The notes below the pieces were generated by a model. That model saw only the letters and a list, made by a program, of their open reading frames with translations. It had not been told where the DNA came from and ran no database searches. This document shows, piece after piece, positions 23,856 to 30,047 of a stretch of 32,145 nt of DNA (the stretch's first letter is position 1; each line of letters begins with the position of its first letter). The DNA lies in the IMG/VR virus record IMGVR_UViG_3300035678_000007, positions 1 through 32,145 of that record, one strand, 5' to 3'. This DNA comes from a virus. The position numbers and the translations under genes were made by a program.

Positions 23856-24322
23856 GTGAGGTTGCCTTTCGTCCAGTCGAAGAGCAGAAAGGGCTCTCCG
23901 TTCTTTCCGTAGTTCGGCAGATCGCAGCGCCGCGTGGCGCCCATCTTTTCCAGCCAGCGATGGGCCGAGAAGTTCTTCGCCATGGCTCGGGCCTCAGCCC
24001 GCTGCCCGCCCTGAGCAATGATGTCCGGGATCATCACGTCCCGCACAAAGCGGGTGATCGTCGGAACGGCCCGCCACATGCGGTCAGTGCCCCAGCTCCA
24101 TGCTATCCAGAGGCCCGGCCTGACTTGCCCTGCACCTACCGCCGCTTCCGGGTTGCCGTTGATTTCCACGACGTAGGCGTGGTCACGAAGCGCCAGGCTG
24201 GCGAGCAGGACAGGCGTCCATTGCTCGAACTGGCAGGCGACTTCTTCGCGATCCTCTGGCCGGAGATTGGCGGCAACGTAGCTCAAATCCCGTAGCGTTG
24301 CGGCCGCGATCCGTGCTACCAT
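23852..24322 (-). CDS. GNAT-like phage protein (T7 gp13 / DUF2833-type)
   Basis: 156 residues. The start (IAAATLRDLSYVAANLRPED then REEV) and the pattern EINGNPEAAVGAGQVRPGLWIAWSWGTD, followed by FSAHRWLEKMGATRR, match the GNAT-fold phage family that includes T7 gp13 (internal virion protein A). The fold is related to acetyltransferases, but activity has not been shown for this family as far as I know. It may help virion morphogenesis. The ATG at 24322 lacks a good ribosome binding site and lies only six bases from the start of a plus-strand frame running the other way, so expression of the two may interfere. Confidence 0.76.
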   Translation of the reverse strand: MVARIAAATLRDLSYVAANLRPEDREEVACQFEQWTPVLLASLALRDHAYVVEINGNPEAAVGAGQVRPGLWIAWSWGTDRMWRAVPTITRFVRDVMIPDIIAQGGQRAEARAMAKNFSAHRWLEKMGATRRCDLPNYGKNGEPFLLFDWTKGNLT

Positions 24323-24328
24323 TCGATC

Positions 24329-24586
24329 ATGCCAAAGAGATCACCAATCCCCCAAGAAGCGGTGGATCATTACCATCGCATTCTCGCCATCGCCGATTCC
24401 GTCCCGGAAATCCCCGCTCTGGAGAAGGGAACCATATTGCTTTCCTTGCTCAGTAGCGGACGACTTGATGGCAAGACCACAAAGGAGTCTCAAGACATTC
24501 TGATCCGCGCCTACGCGGAACGTGCTAACGAAAATCCCCCAGCGGATCTGACATCCGCGCCTGCTTCTTCAGCCGGTTCACCTTGA
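24329..24586 (+). CDS. Plus-strand moron-like gene, function unknown
   Basis: 85 residues, MPKRSPIPQEAVDHYHRIL onwards, mostly helical, with a Ser/Pro/Ala tail. It fills a 202-base gap (24323-24524) where the minus strand has no reading frame longer than about 20 codons, and overlaps the 3' end of the large terminase gene by 62 bases tail to tail. Only about half of its codons end in G or C, clearly less than its neighbours, which suggests a different origin. No clear promoter or ribosome binding site is visible, and it starts six bases from the divergent GNAT-like gene. An independently acquired gene is the best reading; a regulatory or anti-host role is speculation. Confidence 0.55.
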   Translation: MPKRSPIPQEAVDHYHRILAIADSVPEIPALEKGTILLSLLSSGRLDGKTTKESQDILIRAYAERANENPPADLTSAPASSAGSP

Positions 24587-26072
24587 CGAGCCGCTTGACA
24601 GCAGCTTTGGTCCGGCCGTGCCATCCAAGGATCACTGCATCCGCATCGTCAGTGCTGGCGCCGAGCCGCTTCCTGATCTCGTCCTTGGCCTCAATCACAA
24701 CAGCGGCACCGCGTAGCTTCCACCGGGGGGCGGTCAACTGCGCTCTTAGCCGACGATCAGGTGGCAATGCCGGCATCTCCCGAGGATCATTCTCCGCAGG
24801 GTCCAAAGCTTCACGGAACGCCCACCACAGCTCGGAACGCATGTTGGCGTAGTAGTAATCGCCCTTCTTCGTCCGCTTGCTGGATGCGGCGGAAAACACA
24901 ATGCCTTCGACGTCAATGTTTTGCGCCGAGAGATGGTCGCGGGCTGAAATGCCCCAGCCGCCCGTCATGTCGATCACCGGCACCGCGCCGTGCCGCATCG
25001 TCTTCAGCACCAGCCCGGCAACGGCAGGGCCGTCTTTTGTGTCAACGCCCTTCTCGCGGACGAGCGGATCGAAGCGCACGCCCCGCACGGGCGCAAGAAC
25101 CGTGTCGTCCGGCCCGCCCTGAGCTACATCAACGCCGATCGCATCCATGGTGCGGGGCTGTTCCGACTTGCGCCAGCGCTCCTCGGCAAGATCAATCCAC
25201 GCTGTCGGAATCACCTGCCACGGGTCATCTTCCCGGCCGGCGAGGAAGTCACCCTTGAGGAGCTGCGAGCGCAGCGGCTCAGGTAGGTTTTGAATACGCG
25301 ACCGATAGCCGGTCTCACGCAGATACGGGTTGTCTTCAAGCAGAGCCGGAATGAACGTCCGCGACAGTGGCGTGTAGGTGTCGCCATCAATCAGGACCGG
25401 CTCAGGCCCATCAGCCCACCGTGTCGCTTCGCCAACGGTAATGGCCCACCTGATTTCGCCTGGAGCCGCAGGGTTTGGATGCAGCGGGTCCAGCCACGGC
25501 GCGAACCACTCAATCAGCCAATCCCCTTCTCCACCCATTGGCGGGTTGGAGGCGATGACAGCGCGCGTTCGCTGACCCGGTAGCGTCGTGCGTAGCCAGC
25601 CGAGAACAAAGGCGACCTTGGACGCGGAAAGCTGAGCGCCTTCATCGAATCCCAGAAGATCGTGCGGTCGTCCTTGCCAAGAGAACTCCGATCCGGGCTT
25701 CTCAAGAGCACCAAACTCCAGGACCCGACCGTCAGACCGCAGCAACATGTCCGCGCCGTTGTAGCCCTCGCGCGTTCCGCGTATCTCAATCAGTCGTTCC
25801 TCAACGCCTCGCAAATCCACATAAGCACGGCGGAAGATGACGGATCGCTTGTGCTGCGTTAGTGCCAGGCCCAGCAGTAAGTCCGTCTTGCCGCCGCCAG
25901 CTGCGCCGCCATAAAGAAGCAGGTCCGCTTGTGAGTAGAAGGCGTCCGATTGAGGCCCCGGATTGGGCAACCAGGGCGATTGCAGTTCGTCCGCAATCAG
26001 CTTGTCCAGACTGGCCTTGTCGGCGGGCTCCATGCCGCGGACTAGAGACTCTAACTCGGCAAGGACATCCAT
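24525..26072 (-). CDS. terL: Terminase large subunit
   Basis: 515 residues, the motor that pumps DNA into the head. N-terminal ATPase: Walker A GGAAGGGKTD at 55-64, Walker B-like DLLGFDEG at 138-145, and a coupling motif ASNPPMGG at 174-181. C-terminal RNase H-like nuclease: Asp315 in IGVDVAQGG, Asp368 in VIDMTGG, and Asp475/476/478 in STDDADAVILGW, the usual acidic cluster that cuts concatemers. Length fits the family. The ATG at 26072 overlaps the small subunit stop (TGATG). Its last 62 bases overlap a plus-strand frame. Confidence 0.94.
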   Translation of the reverse strand: MDVLAELESLVRGMEPADKASLDKLIADELQSPWLPNPGPQSDAFYSQADLLLYGGAAGGGKTDLLLGLALTQHKRSVIFRRAYVDLRGVEERLIEIRGTREGYNGADMLLRSDGRVLEFGALEKPGSEFSWQGRPHDLLGFDEGAQLSASKVAFVLGWLRTTLPGQRTRAVIASNPPMGGEGDWLIEWFAPWLDPLHPNPAAPGEIRWAITVGEATRWADGPEPVLIDGDTYTPLSRTFIPALLEDNPYLRETGYRSRIQNLPEPLRSQLLKGDFLAGREDDPWQVIPTAWIDLAEERWRKSEQPRTMDAIGVDVAQGGPDDTVLAPVRGVRFDPLVREKGVDTKDGPAVAGLVLKTMRHGAVPVIDMTGGWGISARDHLSAQNIDVEGIVFSAASSKRTKKGDYYYANMRSELWWAFREALDPAENDPREMPALPPDRRLRAQLTAPRWKLRGAAVVIEAKDEIRKRLGASTDDADAVILGWHGRTKAAVKRLVKVNRLKKQARMSDPLGDFR

Positions 26073-26563
26073 CAGTGAGCCGTAGGCTTGTCGCCCTTCG
26101 ACTTCGCCACCAAAGCGGCAATAGCCTTTGCCCTATCGCGGTCACTGACATCGGCCGTCTCGATCGGCCCGCCATCCTTACCCGTGACTTCCTGCCTGTC
26201 GCGCCACCGCTCGGGCTGGCGGTTCTTTAGCCAGAAGATGCCGGCCGTCGTGTCAGGCGGGTAGTGCTCCTTATAGGGAACAATGACCGGCTCCGGCGCG
26301 CCTGACGGCATAAAAATCTTCACCGCCTCATGCGTGTAGCCGATGGCGCGCTGATAGAGGCTTTCCTCGACACGGGCATCCGCTTCAGCCTTGGCTTCCT
26401 TTAGGGCCTCGCAAAAGTCGGGGTGGTCGTTCTTCCATCGGTAAAGCGTAGCAACGCTCACGCCAAAGAAGTCAGCCATCTCCACGTCAGTGGCGCCGAG
26501 CCGGCAAAGCTTTCTCGCCTGCCCTACAAAGGCAGGGTCATAGAGAGACGGTCGCCCGGTCAA
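26072..26563 (-). CDS. terS: Terminase small subunit
   Basis: 163 residues from a TTG start (TTGA overlap with the preceding small gene; GGGG about seven bases upstream). The N-terminal helix-turn-helix is clear: GRPSLYDPAFVGQARKLCRL leads into DVEMADFFGVSVATLYRWK, the usual DNA-binding segment of terminase small subunits. Then come DFCEALKEAKAEADARVEE and the oligomerisation helices, and IFWLKNRQPERWRDRQ, a conserved motif of this family. It recognises the packaging site and loads the large subunit encoded next. Confidence 0.92.
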   Translation of the reverse strand: MTGRPSLYDPAFVGQARKLCRLGATDVEMADFFGVSVATLYRWKNDHPDFCEALKEAKAEADARVEESLYQRAIGYTHEAVKIFMPSGAPEPVIVPYKEHYPPDTTAGIFWLKNRQPERWRDRQEVTGKDGGPIETADVSDRDRAKAIAALVAKSKGDKPTAH

Positions 26564-26721
26564 TCCGCATCCCCATCAGTCCCAGCCCCATCCGCGGCGG
26601 AGGAGCCATTGCGGGCTTCCTCCAGCTTGCGGACGCGCTTTTCCAGTTCCCGCAGATCGGCAAGCGAGGTCGGATTGAACTCGCCTACCGTGCTCTCAGG
26701 ACTGGCGGCATCCTTGCTCAT
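26560..26721 (-). CDS. Small coiled-coil protein before the terminase (53 aa)
   Basis: A short gene found by translating the gap between two larger ones. It starts at ATG 26721 directly after the stop of the preceding gene (TGAATG) and ends in the TTGA overlap that starts the small terminase. The 53 residues begin MSKDAASPESTVGEF, contain a helix with coiled-coil spacing (LADLRELEKRVRKLEEA), and end in an acidic Gly/Asp tail. Contacts with no gap on both sides strongly support it being translated. It might assist the terminase or simply be an unrecognised small phage protein. Confidence 0.68.
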   Translation of the reverse strand: MSKDAASPESTVGEFNPTSLADLRELEKRVRKLEEARNGSSAADGAGTDGDAD

Positions 26722-27126
26722 TCAGGCGGCTTTTCGGGCCGGCCTGGTGTTCTTCGCCGGCTGAGACGCGGAGCCAGGATCGGCGTCGGACGATTCCTTG
26801 GCGTTCGTGTCGGTGCCGCGCTGCTTGGCATGGGAGGTGGACGGATCCACGCCGCGCTCAGGCGTGTTCACATCAGCGAGGCGCGTGACGCCCGTTCCGT
26901 AACGATCACCGATACCGCCTTCCTCGGGAAATCCGAACCCGCCGACAGCCTCACCCTTGCCGCCGCGGACCATGCCGATCATCACGCCGCCGTCGACTTC
27001 CTCGACCTCGTAGCGCTCGACTTGATCCTGGTTGATCTCCGGCTCGGTGCCGTCCATCAGTTTGATGTCGATGACTTCGCCGGTTTCCTTGAGGATCACG
27101 GCCCAACGTCCAGATGCAACTGCCAT
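26722..27126 (-). CDS. Hypothetical phage protein
   Basis: 134 residues from an ATG with AAAGGA six bases upstream. The N-terminal half (VASGRWAVILKETGEVIDIK, then EVDGGVMIGMVRGGKG) looks like a small beta domain; the C-terminal half is low complexity, rich in Ser, Asp, Ala and Pro, and ends basic (RPARKAA). No family is recognised. It lies in the run of small genes just before the terminase. Confidence 0.7.
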   Translation of the reverse strand: MAVASGRWAVILKETGEVIDIKLMDGTEPEINQDQVERYEVEEVDGGVMIGMVRGGKGEAVGGFGFPEEGGIGDRYGTGVTRLADVNTPERGVDPSTSHAKQRGTDTNAKESSDADPGSASQPAKNTRPARKAA

Positions 27127-27152
27127 ATTCGTTCCTTTCTGGGGTTGGCGCG

Positions 27153-27371
27153 CTATGCGCCCTGCAAACGAAACCGCGACCTACGCGACTGGTCGGGTGG
27201 CGACTTGTCCCGTCGTCTCTGGGGCGGGCTTTCCAATGGGTTTGGATGCTCGACTTGTGCCAGCACGGAACCGGCTAGACTCTTCTCGCGGGCAGGAGAT
27301 TCCGGGTCCCTGAGAGCAGCAACGGCGAGCTGCGCCACCTTGGGCGATGTCGTCTTGCTGCGGGCCATCAC
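27153..27371 (-). CDS. Small phage protein, SKTTSPKVA type
   Basis: 72 residues (71 if the ATG at 27368 is used instead of the GTG at 27371; both lie a suitable distance from AAAGGA). The start, MARSKTTSPKVAQLAVAALR then REKSLAGSVLAQ, is a recognisable short family in rhizobial and related phages, here followed by a basic Pro/Arg-rich end. Its ribosome binding site is inside a 20-base repeat that also serves the next upstream gene. Function unknown. Confidence 0.75.
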   Translation of the reverse strand: MMARSKTTSPKVAQLAVAALRDPESPAREKSLAGSVLAQVEHPNPLESPPQRRRDKSPPDQSRRSRFRLQGA

Positions 27372-27377
27372 GCCGCG

Positions 27378-27397
27378 TCCTTTCGTGCTTCGGATTG
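27378..27397. repeat. 20-base direct repeat, copy 1 (ribosome binding cassette)
   Basis: On the minus strand CAATCCGAAGCACGAAAGGA, identical to the copy at 27752-27771 and in the same orientation. It ends in the ribosome binding site AAAGGA of the gene starting at 27371. Read in the frame of the upstream gene, it encodes Gln-Ser-Glu-Ala-Arg-Lys after that gene's TAG stop. Confidence 0.9.
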
Positions 27398-27406
27398 GCC
27401 GGGATG

Positions 27407-27745
27407 CTAGGACTGCAGGGTTGCCTCGGCTGCACCCAGCGCCTTCATCGCAACAGCGCTATCGAAGGTAGAGGACACGGCAGCGTCACCAGCCGACGAA
27501 TAAGACGGGCCGCTGATCTGCCCCACTGAAGCTGCGTTCGAATACGTCGGGCTGCCGATGGTCCACGTGTAGGGATACGGCCGATATGGCGGCCAATAGC
27601 GGTCCACATAGACGCGCTCGGTAACGGCCCTGCCATCTATCTCGCCAACGCGCTTCTTGATGCGGGCCCACTGCTTCACGGTTGGCGCGTCATCGATGCT
27701 CTCGGTGAAGCCTTCGAACCACGCCTTGAACTCTGAAAGCGTCAT
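27407..27745 (-). CDS. Hypothetical phage protein, EFKAWFEGF type
   Basis: 112 residues from an ATG with AAAGGA six bases upstream. The opening (TLSEFKAWFEGFTESIDDAP, then VKQWARIKKRVGEID) is a well-known small family in alphaproteobacterial phages, usually near the terminase. The middle is Tyr/Pro-rich (DRYWPPYRPYPYTW) and the end is Ser/Ala-rich. Twelve codons past its TAG stop, in the same frame, lies a TGA that overlaps the next start; those codons include repeat copy 1, so the gene may once have been longer. Function unknown. Confidence 0.78.
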   Translation of the reverse strand: MTLSEFKAWFEGFTESIDDAPTVKQWARIKKRVGEIDGRAVTERVYVDRYWPPYRPYPYTWTIGSPTYSNAASVGQISGPSYSSAGDAAVSSTFDSAVAMKALGAAEATLQS

Positions 27746-27840
27746 GCGACTTCCTTTCGTGCTTCGGATTGCTGGAGTATATCCAGCGCCTTCAGCTTCA
27801 GCTTCGACCAGCTCGGATCAATCTCGCGCATATTCGCCAT
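27742..27840 (-). pseudogene. Displaced 3' end of the His-rich protein gene
   Basis: A frame of 32 codons starts at ATG 27840, inside the 3' end of the HNH endonuclease gene, and stops at a TGA that overlaps the next ATG (ATGA). It reads MANMREIDPSWSKLKLKALD onwards, then ILQQSEARKEVA. The WSKLKLKALDIL part closely matches YRLKLKALEML at the end of the His-rich protein (28317-28727) on the other side of the endonuclease gene; the DNA there is also alike. The simplest reading is that this was the original C-terminal end of that gene or a homologue, cut off when the endonuclease gene arrived with a replacement tail. It may still be translated for coupling. Confidence 0.65.
27752..27771. repeat. 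20-base direct repeat, copy 2 (ribosome binding cassette)
   Basis: Identical to the repeat at 27378-27397, same orientation, 374 bases away. It carries the ribosome binding site AAAGGA for the gene starting at 27745 and encodes Gln-Ser-Glu-Ala-Arg-Lys within the displaced gene end at 27742-27840. Confidence 0.9.
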
Positions 27841-28330
27841 AGACCTCGCGGGCTTTAGCCACATACGCGGCATGGGCCTCTTCCGGCGTGTCAAACATGC
27901 CTAGATAAATGCCGCTGCCATGTTTGCGCCCCGCGCCGAGCATGGCGCGCCACTTACCCTCGCGCTTCAGGTAGCAGACACCTTTGTAGCCGCTGGTATT
28001 CGTTCTGAGCGCCCGTTTATTGGCAGCGTTCTGTTCGGCCGTGGCAAGCCGCAGATTAGCCCAACGATCATCCGCGCGGTCGCAGTTGATATGGTCCACC
28101 TGCAGGCTGGGCCACTCGCCCGTCATGTAGACCCAAGCGACCATTCCTGCCCTGAGTGAGATGCCGCCAAAGGCAATCTGCGTGTAGCCTTCGGCCGTTC
28201 GACTCCCGGCGCGCTTCCCTATCTGGACGCCAGGGCGACTGACCTTCCACCGAAACTCGCCGGTCTCCGGGTCATAGTCCAAATCCCGGCGAATGTTCTC
28301 AACCTGCGGACGCGGTTTAGGCACGACCAA
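27818..28330 (-). CDS. HNH endonuclease with AP2 DNA-binding domain
   Basis: 170 residues. The HNH nuclease core is around residues 76-105: LQVDHINCDRADDRWANLRL with the Asp-His pair at 79-80 and Asn92, then EQNAANK. An AP2 domain follows at about 113-160 (SGYKGVCYLKREGKWRA, then YLGMFDTPEEAHAAY), the common partner domain that contacts DNA, and the end REVYGEYARD is typical. This is a free-standing homing-type endonuclease; it cuts DNA and promotes its own spread. No intron or intein surrounds it. The TTG at 28330 has GGAG four bases upstream; a GTG at 28324 is also possible. It overlaps the genes or gene remnants on both sides. Confidence 0.9.
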   Translation of the reverse strand: MVVPKPRPQVENIRRDLDYDPETGEFRWKVSRPGVQIGKRAGSRTAEGYTQIAFGGISLRAGMVAWVYMTGEWPSLQVDHINCDRADDRWANLRLATAEQNAANKRALRTNTSGYKGVCYLKREGKWRAMLGAGRKHGSGIYLGMFDTPEEAHAAYVAKAREVYGEYARD

Positions 28331-28727
28331 GCATCTCCAAGGCTTTCAGCTTTAGTCGATACATATCGACTTTCGGCGCAGTAGCGGCCATTGCCGAAAC
28401 TCTACCATTCAGAAAGGCTTGGAAGCAAATAGAAAGGGCCTCTTCGCGCAGAATAGCGTCGCTCTCGCCGACGTATCCATGCGCCAATGGCCACAGAACT
28501 TTCGACGGACTCGGCACAGCTTGCAGATGCTCAGAGACAAAATGATGGCAGAACTCGTGGTCTACCATGTAGGCGGTTATATCTTCGTACCCCAGCCACT
28601 CGGCAAGCGCGCGATACTCGGCAGTGTCGTGTGCCAGCGCGCCGTAGGTCTTGCCGTCCAGAAAGACGCTCTCGCACCAGCCTTCGTGAATGCGCAGCTC
28701 GCAGAAGGTGAGCTGGATGGAATGCAT
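28317..28727 (-). CDS. His-rich phage protein with HEFCHH motif
   Basis: 136 residues from ATG 28727, chosen because AGGAG is five bases upstream (a GTG one codon earlier is only two bases away). The centre contains ITAYMVDHEFCHHFVSEHL, a helix with clustered His, Glu and Cys that could bind metal; the pattern is not exactly HExxH, so a protease call is not supported. A later segment reads SDAILREEALSICFQAFLNG. The C-terminus LKLKALEMLGRA has a near-copy beyond the adjacent endonuclease gene. First gene after a 260-base non-coding gap. Function unknown. Confidence 0.75.
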   Translation of the reverse strand: MHSIQLTFCELRIHEGWCESVFLDGKTYGALAHDTAEYRALAEWLGYEDITAYMVDHEFCHHFVSEHLQAVPSPSKVLWPLAHGYVGESDAILREEALSICFQAFLNGRVSAMAATAPKVDMYRLKLKALEMLGRA

Positions 28728-28745
28728 CACGGCTCCTGATAAAGC

Positions 28746-28779
28746 GAAAGCCCCGCAGCGGTGAGGCTACGAGGCTTTC
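28746..28779 (-). terminator. Candidate weak terminator or leader hairpin
   Basis: On the minus strand GAAAGCC (28773-28779) pairs with GGCTTTC (28746-28752) around a 20-base GC-rich loop, and is followed by GCTTTATC. The stem is good but the loop is long and the T run is poor. It lies 19 bases before the start of the His-rich protein gene and could attenuate transcription into the late genes. Confidence 0.45.
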
Positions 28780-28820
28780 TGGCGCACCCGGAAGATGGCT
28801 CCACGGATTCGAACTGGTAA

Positions 28821-28905
28821 GCCTGTCTATTCCGAGACCCACGCCATTAACGCGCTTCGCTCGTTATCCCTGCACGGGCGGAAGGTGCAGCTTCCGCAGA
28901 CAGGC
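28821..28905 (-). ncRNA. Structured non-coding element with tRNA-like flank
   Basis: The gap 28728-28993 has no gene on the minus strand. Within it, GCCTGTCT (28898-28905 on the minus strand) pairs perfectly with AGACAGGC (28821-28828), enclosing a seven-pair hairpin GCGGAAG/CTTCCGC (28891-28897 with 28878-28884) directly stacked on that stem. An alternative six-pair stem CTGCAC/GTGCAG (28885-28890 with 28870-28875) uses the loop of that hairpin and so excludes it. Just beyond the outer stem, the minus strand reads CAGTTCGAATCC, the signature of a tRNA T-loop, but no full cloverleaf fits. It may be a regulatory RNA, a leader switch, a decayed tRNA or an attachment-like remnant. I do not recognise a known RNA family. 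Confidence 0.4.
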
Positions 28906-28993
28906 CAACTAGGCCGAGAATCCAAAAGGGCCGCCAGCGACAAATGCTGCGACCCTATCTATCCGTAACGCCTGCCACGGTTCGCGCCGCATG

Positions 28994-29554
28994 TCAAGCG
29001 GCCTTCTCGCGCATCCACTCGGATACCCGGAACAGCCGAGCCAAAGCGTTCAGCCCGAGCCGCAGATCGCCTATGACGCGGTGCACTTCCTGGTTCTCTA
29101 TCACCCAAAGGTCCACGGCCCTCTGCGCCAAGGGATCAGCTTCGGCCAACGCCTGGCGCGCCGCAGCCATGCCGTCATAGGCGGAGCGGCAGCTCGCGAC
29201 GTAGCGCTCGTCCGTGCCGTCCCGGTTGTCATGCCCTCCGCCTCGATCCAGGTCGGCAGGCGAGCCCAATCCTCCGGCGAGGATGGCACGCGAATATCGC
29301 TCCTTGAGCTTTGCATATTCCACCCCCGCTTCGTATTGAGCCTCGGTGATCTCCCCTGCCCTGCGCAGACGGCCTATGGCCGATCCAAGGGCCGGGTCGT
29401 TGGCTTGTGCCGCGGTTACCCCGAACTGCCGCTGGCGCGCTGTTATGGCCGGAGACATGGTTTCCTCCTTGCGCTCCGACCTGGTGCGCTTGATTTGTCC
29501 GCTGGGATGACGAACCGCCATGCTCTTGCGGCGTCCCTTCCGGGTCTTGGGCAT
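28994..29554 (-). CDS. Phage protein of the HPSGQIKR / ARQRQFG type
   Basis: 186 residues. The N-terminus is strongly basic (MPKTRKGRRKSMAVRHPSGQ), then comes TARQRQFGVTAAQANDPALG and LRRAGEITEAQYEAGVEYAK, a pattern seen in proteins encoded shortly before the terminase in many rhizobial phages. The rest is helical. The ATG at 29554 follows the previous stop directly (TAAATG). An internal ATG at 29458 has a near-perfect ribosome binding site, AAGGAGG with five bases spacing, so a shorter 154-residue form is likely also made. The PSGQIKR part, which I take as conserved, lies in the longer form only. Function unknown. Confidence 0.78.
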   Translation of the reverse strand: MPKTRKGRRKSMAVRHPSGQIKRTRSERKEETMSPAITARQRQFGVTAAQANDPALGSAIGRLRRAGEITEAQYEAGVEYAKLKERYSRAILAGGLGSPADLDRGGGHDNRDGTDERYVASCRSAYDGMAAARQALAEADPLAQRAVDLWVIENQEVHRVIGDLRLGLNALARLFRVSEWMREKAA

Positions 29555-29764
29555 TTAGGCGGCGGCCTCCGCGGTATTCAGAAAACCCCGAGGAGTGACT
29601 GACACGCGGATCGCTTGCTCACCGCGATGCTTGGCGTCCTCGATGTCGTCCTTGCTGGGCCAGCCCAGCCAGATTTGCCAAACGTGATCCTCGTTCTCCG
29701 CAAGGTCTAGGAACAGCAGCTTCCCCTTGCGATCATAAACAGCCCAAGGCTGCCGCTCGCTCAT
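29555..29764 (-). CDS. Hypothetical small phage protein
   Basis: 69 residues from an ATG with GGGAG about seven bases upstream. It looks like a compact alpha/beta domain: QPWAVYDRKGKLLFLDLAEN, then HVWQIWLGWPSKDDIEDAK and the end VSVTPRGFLNTAEAAA. No family recognised. It ends directly before the next start codon, as expected in this operon. Confidence 0.7.
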   Translation of the reverse strand: MSERQPWAVYDRKGKLLFLDLAENEDHVWQIWLGWPSKDDIEDAKHRGEQAIRVSVTPRGFLNTAEAAA

Positions 29765-29807
29765 CCCTGCACTCCCTGTTGCCTTGCAAACAGCGCGGAC
29801 CTCATGG

Positions 29808-30047
29808 TCAGCCGTCTCCGCTTTGAGCAGCGATCAGGTCGTGCTGCATTGACGCGACGGCCGCGACTAGCCGGGCCCATTGATCGCCCACGACGCATTG
29901 GAAGCCGAGGGCGTGGTCCGTCTCAACGGTCGCAATAGCTACGGCTAGGACAGTTCCCTCTCTGGCCTGCGTCAGGATTTCCTCCAGCGCCGCAATGACA
30001 TCAGCGCGGAGACCATCGCGTTTCGTTTCCAGAAGATGTATCTTCAT
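29808..30047 (-). CDS. Hypothetical small phage protein
   Basis: 79 residues, starting in an ATGA overlap with the HTH gene. The N-terminal helix (RADVIAALEEILTQAREG) is followed by TVLAVAIATVETDHALGF and a C-terminal helix (ARLVAAVASMQHDLI). Similar short helix-strand-helix proteins occur in early operons of alphaproteobacterial phages, where their function is unknown. A 43-base gap without features follows. Confidence 0.7.
   Translation of the reverse strand: MKIHLLETKRDGLRADVIAALEEILTQAREGTVLAVAIATVETDHALGFQCVVGDQWARLVAAVASMQHDLIAAQSGDG

Noticed and set aside
24260-24328. Promoter for the plus-strand moron-like gene
   Set aside because: TTGCGG and TACCAT occur but are only 13 bases apart, which does not fit a sigma-70 promoter.
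28870-28897. An H-type pseudoknot from the two overlapping stems
   Set aside because: The connecting loop that would have to cross the first stem is zero bases long, which is sterically impossible; the two stems are better read as alternatives.
28780-28920. A tRNA gene on the minus strand
   Set aside because: The T-loop signature is present, but the T stem pairs only with bulges, no acceptor partner for the 3' side exists upstream, and the distance to the nearest anticodon-like hairpin (six-base loop) is too long. At most a remnant.
28992-28997. Perfect -35 box TTGACA on the minus strand at the start of the non-coding gap
   Set aside because: It includes the stop codon of the preceding gene, and no -10-like hexamer lies 16 to 18 bases downstream; a sigma-70 promoter cannot be claimed.
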